DNA of 64,000 bases from DASZHJ01 sp035604335. GTDB taxonomy: Bacteria > Pseudomonadota > Alphaproteobacteria > ATCC43930 > CGMCC-115725. The DNA lies in assembly GCA_035604335.1 (NCBI GenBank), contig DATNIT010000165.1, positions 1 through 64,000 on the forward strand. The letters are read 5' to 3'. The position numbers and the translations under genes were made by a program. Numbering within the stretch: the stretch's first letter is position 1; each line of letters opens with the position of its first letter. The notes beneath the pieces are model-generated. The model had not been told where the DNA came from, made no database searches, and saw only the letters and a list, made by a program, of their open reading frames with translations. Positions 16,200 through 25,042 of this stretch are shown here, one piece after another.

Positions 16200-16365
16200 C
16201 GTGCTAGCGTCGCCCTCGCGCGACGAGACAGGGAAGCCGGTGCGATGCCGGCGCTGCCCCCGCAACTGTAAGGTGCGAGATCGCGGCGGGTGCCACTGAT
16301 CCCCTTGGGGATCGGGAAGGTGCCGCGGTCGACGAGCCCGAGCCAGGAGACCTCCTCGCTGACGC
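16200..16365 (+). promoter_or_regulatory. Cobalamin riboswitch upstream of cobP
   Basis: The conserved core is plain: GGGAAGCCGGTG, the B12-box sequence GCCGGCGCTGCCCCCGCAAC (from 16247) with CTG following, then a GATCCCCTTGGGGATC hairpin, and the distal AGCCAGGAGACC (16341-16352). CCTCCTC at 16351-16357 is exactly complementary to GAGGAGG at 16391-16397, the ribosome-binding site of cobP, so a translational block on ligand binding is a reasonable model. This family senses adenosyl- or methylcobalamin and shuts down synthesis or uptake genes. Confidence 0.93.
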
Positions 16366-16401
16366 GCATGGAACCGACCGTCCTCGGAGGGAGGAGGGGT
16401 G

Positions 16402-16974
16402 ATGCCGGATCAATCATCTCCATCGCGATCGAGCCCGCCGCTGCCGCGCCTGATGCTCGTGCTGGGCGGCGCGCGCTCGGGCAAGAGCCGTTACGCCGAG
16501 CAGGCGATCGAGGCCGCGGCCGGCGGCGGCCTTTACCTTGCGACCGCCGGGATCGCCGACGCCGAGATGGCGGCGCGGGTCGCCGAGCATAGGGCGCGCC
16601 GCGGGCCGACGTGGGCCACGATCGAGGAGCCGATCGAGATCGCCCATCGGATCGAGATTGAGGCGCGTACCGATCGGCCGATCCTCGCGGATTGCCTGAC
16701 GCTCTGGCTTTCGAACCTGATGCACGCCGATCGCGATATCGAGGCCGAGACCGAGCGGCTGATGGCGACGCTCGCGCACGCGCGCGGCTCCGTCGTACTG
16801 GTCGCGAACGAGGTCGGGCTCGGCATCGTGCCGGAAACCGCGCTCGGCCGCGCCTTCCGCGATCACGCCGGCCGGCTCAATCAGCGCGTCGCGGCAGCGG
16901 CGGAGCGCGTGGTGTTCGTGGCCGCGGGACTGCCGATGCTGCTCAAGGACGCCGTCCCGGCGGAGCGGCGGTGA
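16402..16974 (+). CDS. cobP: Adenosylcobinamide kinase / adenosylcobinamide-phosphate guanylyltransferase
   Basis: 190 residues (a GTG three bases earlier is also possible). The P-loop GGARSGKSRYAEQ, the segment YLATAGIADAEM with HRARRGPTWATIEEP (guanylylated-histidine region), DCLTLWLSNLM and VANEVGLGIVPE are CobP/CobU hallmarks. Phosphorylates adenosylcobinamide and then attaches GMP to give adenosylcobinamide-GDP. First gene after the cobalamin riboswitch; overlaps cobW by one base (TGATG). Confidence 0.95.
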   Translation: MPDQSSPSRSSPPLPRLMLVLGGARSGKSRYAEQAIEAAAGGGLYLATAGIADAEMAARVAEHRARRGPTWATIEEPIEIAHRIEIEARTDRPILADCLTLWLSNLMHADRDIEAETERLMATLAHARGSVVLVANEVGLGIVPETALGRAFRDHAGRLNQRVAAAAERVVFVAAGLPMLLKDAVPAERR

Positions 16975-17999
16975 TGCGTAAGATCCCCGCGACCGTGATC
17001 ACGGGCTTCCTCGGCGCCGGCAAGACCAGTCTGCTGCGGCACCTGGTGGCGAACGCCAACGGCCGCCGCCTCGCGCTGGTGATCAACGAGTTCGGCGAGC
17101 TCGGCGTCGACCGCGAGATCCTCCTGGGCTGCGGCGTCGAGAATTGCCGCGAGGACGACGTGATCGAGCTCGCCAACGGCTGCATCTGCTGCACCGTGGC
17201 AGAGGATTTTCTGCCGACGCTGGAGCGGCTGCTCGACCGCCCGGATCCACCCGACCATATCCTGATCGAGACCTCCGGCCTCGCCCTGCCGAAGCCGCTG
17301 GTGCAAGCCTTTGCCTGGCCCGAAGTGAAAGCGCGCGTCACCGTCGACGGCGTGATCGCGGTGGTGGACGCGGCGGCGGTGGCGGCGGGCCGGTTCGCGA
17401 CCGATCCCGCGGCGCTCGCGGCCCAGCGTGCGGCGGATCCCGCCCTCGACCACGACAATCCCCTGGACGAAGTTTTCGGGGACCAGCTCAGCGCCGCCGA
17501 CCTCGTGGTGCTCAACAAGACGGACCTCTTGTCCGCCGAGGCGCGCGCCTCGGTCGAGAGCGACCTCGGCCGGCAGATGCGGGCGGCGACCAAGCTGATC
17601 GCGGCGAGCCACGGCGTAGTGGCGGCGGCGCTGCTGCTCGGCCTCGACGCCGCCGCCGAGGACGATCTCGCGAGCCGCCCCTCGCACCACGACCTCGAGC
17701 CCGAGCACGATCACGACGATTTCGAGAGCTTTGTCGTCGCGCGCGGGCCGGTCGCCGACACCGGCGGATTCGTGGCGCGGCTCGGCGAGATCATCGCGGC
17801 GCACGACATCCTCCGCCTCAAAGGCTTCGTGCACGTCCCCGGCAAGGATTTCCGGCAGGTCGTGCAGGGCGTGGGCGCTCGGCTGCAGCACTATTTCGAC
17901 CGGCCCTGGGGTGCCGGCGAGCCGCGCCAGAGCCGGCTCGTGGTGATCGGCCGCAAAGGCCTCGACCGCGCCGCCATCGCCGCGGCGATCGAGGGGTGA
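16974..17999 (+). CDS. cobW: CobW-type cobalt/zinc GTPase chaperone
   Basis: 341 residues. GTPase motifs: P-loop ITGFLGAGKTSLL, the metal-binding CxCC in NGCICCTVAED, ILIETSGLA, and LNKTDLL. A histidine/acidic stretch (HHDLEPEHDHDDF, about 240-255) is a second likely metal site; the C-terminal CobW domain includes LRLKGFVHVPGKD. CobW proteins are metallochaperones thought to deliver cobalt to the CobN chelatase. Start ATG 16974 overlaps the cobP stop; a palindromic element separates it from cobN. Confidence 0.93.
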   Translation: MRKIPATVITGFLGAGKTSLLRHLVANANGRRLALVINEFGELGVDREILLGCGVENCREDDVIELANGCICCTVAEDFLPTLERLLDRPDPPDHILIETSGLALPKPLVQAFAWPEVKARVTVDGVIAVVDAAAVAAGRFATDPAALAAQRAADPALDHDNPLDEVFGDQLSAADLVVLNKTDLLSAEARASVESDLGRQMRAATKLIAASHGVVAAALLLGLDAAAEDDLASRPSHHDLEPEHDHDDFESFVVARGPVADTGGFVARLGEIIAAHDILRLKGFVHVPGKDFRQVVQGVGARLQHYFDRPWGAGEPRQSRLVVIGRKGLDRAAIAAAIEG

Positions 18000-18025
18000 C
18001 CATGGTCTACGTGGCACCACCATCC

Positions 18026-18136
18026 CGCGTCCTTCGACGCGCTTCGCTTGCTCCGGATGAGGGGCGCTATTATCTGGCCGCTCCAAACCACCTCATCCTG
18101 AGCAAGCGACCGAAGGGAGCGAGTCGAAGGACGCAC
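18026..18136. repeat. GCGTCCTTCGA palindromic element, copy 2
   Basis: CGCGTCCTTCGACGCGCTTC at the left pairs with GAGTCGAAGGACGC at the right; the interior has CCTCATCCTGAGCAAGCG. It fills the cobW-cobN gap, and its right end (AAGGA, 18127-18131) lies seven bases before the cobN ATG. Confidence 0.85.
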
Positions 18137-18138
18137 CC

Positions 18139-21100
18139 ATGCACCTCCTAGCCGCCACGCCCGGGCAGATCGCGGACGGCAGCGAGGCCGTCGATCTCGG
18201 CCAGAGCGCGGCGGAGATCGTGGTGCTGAGCGCGGCGGACACCGAGCTCGCCTGCTTGGCGGCCGCGCAGAAGACGCTCGTCGCGCACGATCGCGCGCAG
18301 CCGTCACTCCGGCTCGCGAACCTGCTGCGCCTCAAGCACAATCTCTCGGTCGACGTCTACGCCGACGGCGTGATCGCGCATGCGAAGCTGGTGATCGTGC
18401 GGCTCTTGGGCGGGCGCGGCTACTGGCCTTATGGCGTGGACCGCCTGGTCGAGGTCTGCCGCGAGCGAGATATTCCACTGGCGCTGCTGCCGGGCGACGA
18501 CCGGCCGGACGACGAGCTCGCGCGAGCCTCGAGCGTGGCGCCGGACGTGCAGCGGCGGCTCTGGCGCTATCTCGCGGAGGGAGGGCCGAGCAATGCCGAA
18601 CAACTCCTGCGCTATGCCGCGCATCTCCGCGGCCACGCCACCAAGTGGCGCGAGCCGCGGCCGCTGTTGCGCGCGGGGCTCTATTGGCCGGGCGAAGCGC
18701 AGCCGAGTCTCGACGACATCCGCAGGCACCGGCGTCCCGAGGCGCCCGTCGCCGCGCTGGTGTTCTACCGCGCGCTCGTGCAGGCGGCCGATACCGACGC
18801 GGTCGATGCGCTGGTGACGGCGCTGACCGCGCGCGGGCTCAATCCGCTGCCGCTCTTCGTGCAGAGCCTAAGAGATCCGCAGGCGCAGGCGATCCTCGGC
18901 GACGCGCTGGCCTCGGCGCCGCCGGATATCGTGCTCAACGCGACGGGCTTCGCGGTGGCCTCGCCGGGCGGCGCGCCGGTGCCCTCGCCGTTCGCGCCCT
19001 ATGATTGCCCCGTCCTGCAGGTGATCTTCGCAGGCGGAGATGCCGAGCGCTGGCGCGCGAGCACGCGCGGGCTCGATGCCCGCGACGTCGCCATGATGGT
19101 GGCGCTGCCGGAGGTGGACGGTCGCATCGTCAGCCGCGCGGTCTCCTTCAAGGGCGAGGCGCAGCGCGATCTCTTGACCGAGCTCGACCTGGTGCGCCAC
19201 ACGCCGGTCGCCGACCGCGTCGCGTTCGTGGCGGAGCTCGCGCGCAACTGGGTGCGGCTGCGGCGGCTCCCTGCGGCCGAGCGCCGCGTCGCTCTGGTGC
19301 TCGCGAATTATCCCAACAAGAACGGCCGCGTCGGGAACGGCGTCGGCCTGGACACGCCCGCGAGCGTGATCGCGGTCTTGCGCGCGCTCGAGCGCGCCGG
19401 CTATCGCGTCGAGGACATCCCCGCGGATGGCGACGCGCTGATGCGCCGGCTGCTCGCCGGCCCCACCAACGCCGCGAGCCATCGGGGCCGCGACAGCGAC
19501 GAAAACCTTCAGCGCAGCGACTACGCCGCCTATTTCGCGAGCCTGCCGAGGGCGGTGCAGACCCAGGTCGAGGAGCGCTGGGGCGCGCCCGAGCGCGATC
19601 CGCTGTTCCGGCCGGCGGATCTCGATTGCGGGCGCTTCGTGATGCCGGCGCTCCGTTTCGGCAATGTCGTGGTCGCGATCCAGCCGGCGCGCGGCTACAA
19701 CCTCGATCCGGTCCAGGCCCAGCACGATCCCGCGCTGGTGCCGCCGCACGGCTATCTCGCCTTCCACGCCTGGCTCGCCGACGGCTTCCGCGCCCACGCG
19801 GTCGTGCACGTCGGCAAGCACGGCAATCTCGAATGGTTGCCGGGCAAGGCGCTGGCGCTCTCCGCCGAATGTTTCCCGGAAGCGGCGCTCGGGCCGCTGC
19901 CGCATCTCTATCCCTTCATCGTGAACGATCCGGGCGAGGGCACCCAGGCGAAGCGCCGGGCGCAGGCGGTGATCGTCGATCACCTGACACCACCGTTGAC
20001 GCGCGCCGGCAGCTATGGCGTGCAAGCCGAGCTCGAGCGCCTGATCGACGAATATTTCGAGGCGGCGGCCGGCGACCCGCGACGCGTGAAGCCGCTCGCC
20101 GAGCGGATTCTGGCCGCGGCGCGCGCGAGCGGCGTCGCGGAGGATTGCGGCATCGGCCCTGCCGAGACCGCGGCCTCGGCGTTGCCCAAGCTCGACGGTT
20201 ATCTCTGCGAGCTCAAGGAGCGGCAGATCCGCGGCGGCCTGCACGTGTTCGGCGCGAGCCCCGAAGGCGACGCGCGCACGGACCTGCTGCTCGCCCTGGC
20301 GCGCCTGCCGCGCGGCGCCGCGCCCGAGCAGGCCTCGTTGCTGCGCGCTCTCGCCGTGGATTTCTCCCTTGGGTTCGATCCGCTCGACTGCGATCTGGGC
20401 GCGGAGTGGACAGGGCCTCGTCCCGATGTGCTCGCGGGCGATGCGCCCTGGCGAACCGCCGGCGATACCGTCGAGCGGCTCGAAGCCCGCGCGCGCGACC
20501 TTATCGAGTCTCTGCTGGCCCGCCCCCCCACCCCACCCTCCCCCTCAAGGGGGGAGGGGCTGTTGAGTTCGTCGGGTCGTCTCTCCCCTCCCCCCTTGAG
20601 GGGGAGGGTGGGGTGGGGGGTTGGGGCAAGGACCGTGAAAGTCCTCGACGACATCGCCACCCACCTCGCTCCCAACCTCGCCGCCTGCGGCGACGCGGAG
20701 ATGGCTGGGCTTCTCTCCGGCCTCGCCGGGCGGTTCGTGCCGCCGGGGCCGTCGGGGGCGCCGAGCCGGGGGCGGCCGGAGGTACTGCCGACGGGCCGCA
20801 ATTTCTACTCGGTCGACGCGCGGGCGCTCCCCACTCAGGCAGCTTGGCAGCTCGGCTGGAAATCGGCGCAGCTGCTGGTCGCGCGGCACGCGCAGGAGCA
20901 CGGCGCCTACCCCCGGCGCATGGCGCTCTCGGCCTGGGGCACCGCGAACATGCGCACGGGCGGCGACGACATCGCGCAGGCGCTGGCGCTCATGGGCGTG
21001 CGGCCGCGCTGGGAGCTGACGACGGGCCGCGTCGTCGGATTCGAGATCCTGCCGGCCTCGCTCCTCGACCGTCCGCGAGTGGATGTGACGCTCCGCGTCT

Positions 21101-21984
21101 CCGGATTTTTCCGCGATGCCTTCGCCAATCTGATCGATCTCGTCGACAGCGCGGCGCGCGCGGTGGCGGCGCTGGACGAGGCGCCGGAGACGAATCCGCT
21201 GGCGGAGCGCGTCACGGCGGACCGCGCCGCGCTCGCCGTCAACGGCGTGCCCGCGGCGGAGGCCGAGCGCCGCGCCGGCGCGCGCGTGTTCGGCTCCAAG
21301 CCCGGCGCCTACGGCGCGGGCCTGCAGACGCTGATCGACGAGCGCACCTGGAAGGACGACGGCGACCTCGCGGCGGCCTATCTCGCCTGGGGCAGCTACG
21401 CCTATGGCGGCGGCGCCGAGGGCGCCGAGGACTGCGAGGGCTTCCGCGCGCGGCTCCGCGACGTCGAGGCGATCGTGCAGAACCAGGACAATCACGAGCA
21501 CGATATCCTCGACAGCGACGACTATTATCAGTTCGAGGGCGGGCTCGCGGCGACGGTGCGGCACCTCGCGGGCGCGACCCCCGTGGTCTACCACAACGAC
21601 CACTCCCGGCCCGAGCGGCCCCAGATCCACACGCTCGAGGAGGAGATCGGCCGCGTGGTGCGGGCGCGGGTGGTCAATCCGACCTGGATCGCCGCCATGA
21701 TGCGCCACGGCTACAAGGGCGGCTTCGAGATGGCGGCGACGGTGGATTACCTGTTCGCCTTCGCCGCCACGGCGCGGGCGGTCAAGAGCCACCATTTCGA
21801 CGCCGTCTACGACGCCTATCTCGGCGACGCCACCGTGCGCGCGTTCCTCTCGGAGCACAATCCCGACGCGCTTCGCGAAATGGCGGAACGGCTCGACGAG
21901 GCCATCGACCGCGGCCTCTGGACGCCGCGGCGCAACAGTCTGCGCACCGAGCTTGCGGATATCGCGGGGAACCCCCGCCCGTGA
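18139..21984 (+). CDS. cobN: Cobaltochelatase large subunit
   Basis: 1281 residues, the usual CobN length plus about 35. Typical blocks include LVIVRLLGGRGYWPYG, ANYPNKNGRVGNGVGLDTP, HVGKHGNLEWLPGKALALS, YPFIVNDPGEGTQAKRR, ANMRTGGDDIAQALALMGVR and AATVDYLFAFAATARAVKSH. It inserts Co2+ into hydrogenobyrinic acid a,c-diamide with CobS and CobT (ATP-dependent), which are not in this window. Residues about 795-830 are encoded by palindromic repeat D, in frame, between two conserved blocks, probably a surface loop. The ribosome-binding site AAGGA comes from the preceding repeat. The stop overlaps cobO (GTGA). Confidence 0.96.
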   Translation: MHLLAATPGQIADGSEAVDLGQSAAEIVVLSAADTELACLAAAQKTLVAHDRAQPSLRLANLLRLKHNLSVDVYADGVIAHAKLVIVRLLGGRGYWPYGVDRLVEVCRERDIPLALLPGDDRPDDELARASSVAPDVQRRLWRYLAEGGPSNAEQLLRYAAHLRGHATKWREPRPLLRAGLYWPGEAQPSLDDIRRHRRPEAPVAALVFYRALVQAADTDAVDALVTALTARGLNPLPLFVQSLRDPQAQAILGDALASAPPDIVLNATGFAVASPGGAPVPSPFAPYDCPVLQVIFAGGDAERWRASTRGLDARDVAMMVALPEVDGRIVSRAVSFKGEAQRDLLTELDLVRHTPVADRVAFVAELARNWVRLRRLPAAERRVALVLANYPNKNGRVGNGVGLDTPASVIAVLRALERAGYRVEDIPADGDALMRRLLAGPTNAASHRGRDSDENLQRSDYAAYFASLPRAVQTQVEERWGAPERDPLFRPADLDCGRFVMPALRFGNVVVAIQPARGYNLDPVQAQHDPALVPPHGYLAFHAWLADGFRAHAVVHVGKHGNLEWLPGKALALSAECFPEAALGPLPHLYPFIVNDPGEGTQAKRRAQAVIVDHLTPPLTRAGSYGVQAELERLIDEYFEAAAGDPRRVKPLAERILAAARASGVAEDCGIGPAETAASALPKLDGYLCELKERQIRGGLHVFGASPEGDARTDLLLALARLPRGAAPEQASLLRALAVDFSLGFDPLDCDLGAEWTGPRPDVLAGDAPWRTAGDTVERLEARARDLIESLLARPPTPPSPSRGEGLLSSSGRLSPPPLRGRVGWGVGARTVKVLDDIATHLAPNLAACGDAEMAGLLSGLAGRFVPPGPSGAPSRGRPEVLPTGRNFYSVDARALPTQAAWQLGWKSAQLLVARHAQEHGAYPRRMALSAWGTANMRTGGDDIAQALALMGVRPRWELTTGRVVGFEILPASLLDRPRVDVTLRVSGFFRDAFANLIDLVDSAARAVAALDEAPETNPLAERVTADRAALAVNGVPAAEAERRAGARVFGSKPGAYGAGLQTLIDERTWKDDGDLAAAYLAWGSYAYGGGAEGAEDCEGFRARLRDVEAIVQNQDNHEHDILDSDDYYQFEGGLAATVRHLAGATPVVYHNDHSRPERPQIHTLEEEIGRVVRARVVNPTWIAAMMRHGYKGGFEMAATVDYLFAFAATARAVKSHHFDAVYDAYLGDATVRAFLSEHNPDALREMAERLDEAIDRGLWTPRRNSLRTELADIAGNPRP
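20521..20625. repeat. Palindromic repeat copy D, in frame within cobN
   Basis: CACCCCACCCTCCCCCTCAAGG on the left pairs with CCCCTTGAGGGGGAGGGTGGGG on the right, spaced by about 45 bp. Read in the cobN frame as PTPPSPSRGEGLL ... LRGRVGWGVG with no stop. Long inverted complementarity makes it the cleanest member of the family. Confidence 0.92.
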
Positions 21985-22604
21985 GCGAGGACGCGCGCGA
22001 CGCCGAGGAGCTCAACCGCGAGCACGCCGAGAAGGCCGCCCGGCGCAAGGCGGCAAAGGCAAGAATCCTCGCCACCAAGACCCAGGAACGCGGCCTGATC
22101 ATCCTCCACACCGGCACCGGCAAGGGAAAATCCACCGCCGCCTTCGGCCTGGTGCTGCGTTGCCTCGGCCACGGCATGCGCGTGGGCATCGTGCAGTTCG
22201 TCAAGGGCGCCTGGGCGACCGGCGAGCGCACCGTGCTGGCGCGGTTCCCGGATCTGGTGACCATGCGGGCGATGGGCGAGGGCTTTACCTGGGAGACCCA
22301 GGACCGCGCCCGCGACATCGCCGCCGCCCGCGAGGCCTGGGAGCTCGCCAAGGCGATGATCGCCGATCCCGGCTATCGCCTCGTCTTGCTGGACGAGCTC
22401 AACATCGTGCTACGTTACGACTACCTGCCAGTGGAGGAGGTGGTGGCCGCGCTCAAGTCCAAGCCGCGCGATCTCCACGTCATCGTCACCGGCCGCAACG
22501 CCAAGTCCGAGCTCATCGAAATCGCAGACCTTGTCACGGAGATGAAGCTCGTGAAGCATCCGTTCCGAGCCGGCGTCAAGGCGCAGGCAGGTATCGAGTT
22601 CTAA
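21981..22604 (+). CDS. cobO: Cob(I)yrinic acid a,c-diamide adenosyltransferase
   Basis: 207 residues from GTG 21981, overlapping the cobN stop. The CobO/BtuR ATP-binding loop HTGTGKGKSTAAFG, VQFVKGAWATGER, and LLDELNIVLRYDYLPVEEV are diagnostic. Transfers the 5'-deoxyadenosyl group to cob(I)yrinic acid a,c-diamide, forming the Co-C bond. The N-terminal charged helix (EDARDAEELNREHAEKAARRK) is usual for the family. Followed 24 bp later by a SYLF gene. Confidence 0.96.
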   Translation: MSEDARDAEELNREHAEKAARRKAAKARILATKTQERGLIILHTGTGKGKSTAAFGLVLRCLGHGMRVGIVQFVKGAWATGERTVLARFPDLVTMRAMGEGFTWETQDRARDIAAAREAWELAKAMIADPGYRLVLLDELNIVLRYDYLPVEEVVAALKSKPRDLHVIVTGRNAKSELIEIADLVTEMKLVKHPFRAGVKAQAGIEF

Positions 22605-22628
22605 CCACAAACCGGAGGACAAAGACCC

Positions 22629-23309
22629 ATGAGGCGAATTCTGATGGTGGCGGTGGCGGCGCTCGCGTTGGCGGTGCCGCAACTCGCCAAGGCCGCGAGC
22701 GAGCAACAGACGGTGGACGATGCGGTGGTCGTCGTCCAGCACCTGAGCTCGGGATCGGGCGTGGCGGCAAACGCACGCGACCTGCTGCACCGGGCGCGCG
22801 GCGTCATGATCATTCCATCGCTCGTGAAGGGCGGGTTCATCTTCGGAGCCCAGGGCGGCACCGGCGTGCTCTTGAGCCGCGACCCGAAGACCGGCACCTG
22901 GAGCTACCCGGCCTTCTATGCCATGGGCGCGGGGTCGTTCGGCTTCCAGATCGGGCTCGAGGTCTCCAAGATCATGCTCATCATCATGAACGACAAGGCG
23001 CTCAACGCCGTGATGGCGGCCGAGTTCAAGCTCGGCGCCGAGGCGGGCATCGCGGTCGCGACGCTCGGCGCAGGCGCGGAGGCCTCGACCACGGCCGCGG
23101 GCGGCGCGGATATTTATGCGCTCGCGGAGTCCGCTGGCCTGTTCGGCGGCGTCGCCATCCAGGGCGGCATCGTCAAGCCGCTGGTGGACGAGGATCACCG
23201 CTACTACGGCTCCAACGTGACGGCACAGCAGATCGTGCTGGCGCGGGCCGCGAAGAACCCCGGAGCCGATGGTCTTCGCAACGAGCTTCGCAAGGTGGGT
23301 GGCCGCTAG
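22629..23309 (+). CDS. Exported SYLF/Ysc84-domain lipid-binding protein
   Basis: 226 residues with a signal peptide (RRILMVAVAALALAVPQLAKA). The remainder is a SYLF domain: RARGVMIIPSLVKGGFIFGA, GTGVLLSRD, GTWSYPAFYAMGAGSFGFQI, IMNDKALNAVM and LFGGVAIQGGIVKPLVDEDH. SYLF domains bind phosphoinositides or other lipids; bacterial members are exported and poorly understood. GGAGG lies upstream of the ATG. It sits between cobO and cobQ on the same strand; nothing known ties it to B12. Confidence 0.9.
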   Translation: MRRILMVAVAALALAVPQLAKAASEQQTVDDAVVVVQHLSSGSGVAANARDLLHRARGVMIIPSLVKGGFIFGAQGGTGVLLSRDPKTGTWSYPAFYAMGAGSFGFQIGLEVSKIMLIIMNDKALNAVMAAEFKLGAEAGIAVATLGAGAEASTTAAGGADIYALAESAGLFGGVAIQGGIVKPLVDEDHRYYGSNVTAQQIVLARAAKNPGADGLRNELRKVGGR

Positions 23310-23334
23310 ACCGGAAGGCGCAGAACGCGGAGAG

Positions 23335-24825
23335 ATGAGCGCAGCCCCTCGCCTCGCGCGGAGGACGCCTGCGCTGATGCTCCAAGGCACGGGCTCCGAC
23401 GTGGGGAAATCGCTCCTCACGGCGGGGCTCGCGCGCGCTTTTCTCCGCCGCGGGCTGGGCGTGCGCCCGTTCAAGCCGCAGAATATGTCCAATAACGCCG
23501 CCGTCACCGCGGACGGCGGCGAGATCGGCCGCGCCCAGGCGCTGCAGGCGCGGGCCTCGGGCGTGGCGCCCTCGGTTCACATGAACCCGGTCCTGCTGAA
23601 GCCGCAATCGGAGCGCGGCGCGCAAGTGGTGGTCGCGGGGCGAATACTCCGCACGGCCAGCGCCCGCGACTATCAAGCGCTCCGAGCGGAGCTGCTCCCG
23701 AGGGTGCTGCAGAGCTTCGAGCTCATCGCGGCGGACGCCGATCTCGTTCTGGTGGAGGGCGCCGGCAGCCCCGCCGAGGTCAATCTGCGCGCCGGCGACA
23801 TCGCGAACATGGGGTTCGCCGAGGCGGCGGATGTGCCGGTCGTGCTGGTCGGCGACATCGAGCGCGGCGGCGTGCTGGCGCAGATCTGCGGCACGCATCT
23901 GCTGCTCTCGCCTGCCGAGCGCCAGCGCCTCAAAGGCGTGATCGTGAACAAGTTCCGCGGCGACGTCTCGCTGTTCGCCGGCGGCATCGAGACGATCCGG
24001 ACCGCGACCGGCCTCGGCTGCCTCGGCGTCGTGCCCTGGTTCGAGCGCGCCCGCGAGCTGCCGGCGGAGGATGCGCTCGCCCTCGAGCGCATGACCCCGC
24101 CGGCCCGCGCCGGGCGGTTCCGGATCGCGGTGCCGCGCCTGCCGCGGATAGCCAACTTCGACGATCTCGATCCGCTCCGCGCCGAGCCCAACGTGGCCGT
24201 CGAGCTGGTTCAGCCGGGCCGCCCGCTGCCGCTCTGCGATCTCATCCTGCTGCCGGGCTCGAAGGCGACGCTCGGCGACCTCGCGACGCTCCGGGCCGAG
24301 GGCTGGGACATCGACATCCTCGCCCATGTCCGCCGCGGCGGCGCGGTGCTCGGGCTCTGCGCCGGCTACCAGATGCTGGGCCGGCGCATCGCCGACCCCG
24401 CGGGCATCGAGGGCATCGCCGGCGAGGCGAAGGGACTCGGTCTCCTCGAGGTCGACACCGTCCTGACCGCCGAGAAGACCCTGCAGCAGGTCGCCGGCGT
24501 GGAGCTGCGCAGCGATGCCGCCATCGCCGGTTACGAGATGCACATCGGCCGCACCGATGGGTCCGGCGCGGCGAGACCGATGCTGAGGCTCGGCAGCCGC
24601 CTCGATGGCGCCGTCTCCGCCGACGGCCGCGTGATGGGCTGCCACGTGCATGGACTCTTCGCGAGCGACGGGTTCCGCCGCGTTTTCCTCGAGCGGCTGG
24701 GCGGCACGGCCGACGCCGCGCTCGCCCACGAGGCGCGGGTCGAGTCGGCGCTGGAGGCGCTCGCCGACCATTGCGAAGCGCATCTCGACGTCCCCGCGTT
24801 GCTGGAGATCGCCCGTGCACGCTAG
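23335..24825 (+). CDS. cobQ: Cobyric acid synthase
   Basis: 496 residues from ATG 23335. N-terminal synthetase: MLQGTGSDVGKSLLTAGLAR, PFKPQNMSNNA, EGAGSPAEVNLRAGDIANMG and GVIVNKFRGD. C-terminal class-I glutamine amidotransferase: LPGSKATLGDL, nucleophile Cys in VLGLCAGYQMLG, and the His of GCHVHGLF. Amidates carboxyls b, d, e and g of adenosylcobyrinic acid a,c-diamide using four glutamines and ATP. Convergent with cobD across repeat cluster E. Confidence 0.96.
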   Translation: MSAAPRLARRTPALMLQGTGSDVGKSLLTAGLARAFLRRGLGVRPFKPQNMSNNAAVTADGGEIGRAQALQARASGVAPSVHMNPVLLKPQSERGAQVVVAGRILRTASARDYQALRAELLPRVLQSFELIAADADLVLVEGAGSPAEVNLRAGDIANMGFAEAADVPVVLVGDIERGGVLAQICGTHLLLSPAERQRLKGVIVNKFRGDVSLFAGGIETIRTATGLGCLGVVPWFERARELPAEDALALERMTPPARAGRFRIAVPRLPRIANFDDLDPLRAEPNVAVELVQPGRPLPLCDLILLPGSKATLGDLATLRAEGWDIDILAHVRRGGAVLGLCAGYQMLGRRIADPAGIEGIAGEAKGLGLLEVDTVLTAEKTLQQVAGVELRSDAAIAGYEMHIGRTDGSGAARPMLRLGSRLDGAVSADGRVMGCHVHGLFASDGFRRVFLERLGGTADAALAHEARVESALEALADHCEAHLDVPALLEIARAR

Positions 24826-24839
24826 GAGACTCGCACCGC

Positions 24840-25024
24840 GACCCTCACCCCTCACCCGGCCGACGCTCCCGCGCCGGCCACCCTCTCCCCCTCTCCCCTG
24901 CGGGGAGAGGGGCGAGGGAAACGAAAGCGGTGCTCTCTTTACCCCTCGCCCCTCGCCCGCGAAGCGGGAGAGTGGGAGAGGGAGGGGCCCAGCGCGAAGC
25001 GCTGGGAGGGTGAGGGGTGAGGGC
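24840..25024. repeat. Palindromic repeat copy E between convergent cobQ and cobD
   Basis: Left GACCCTCACCCCTCACC and right GGTGAGGGGTGAGGGC bracket inner units TCTCCCCCTCTCCCCTGCGGGGAGAGGGGCGAGG and CCCGCGAAGCGGGAGAGTGGGAGAGGG, plus CAGCGCGAAGCGCTGGG. The strong symmetric hairpin between two 3' ends suits a bidirectional terminator. Confidence 0.8.
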
Positions 25025-25042
25025 GGCGCTAACAGCGAGCGC

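Noticed and set aside
19005..21980. Plus-strand frame overlapping cobN and continuing into cobO
   Set aside because: Only its last 207 codons (cobO, from 21981) are real; the rest is out of frame with cobN and Arg-rich.
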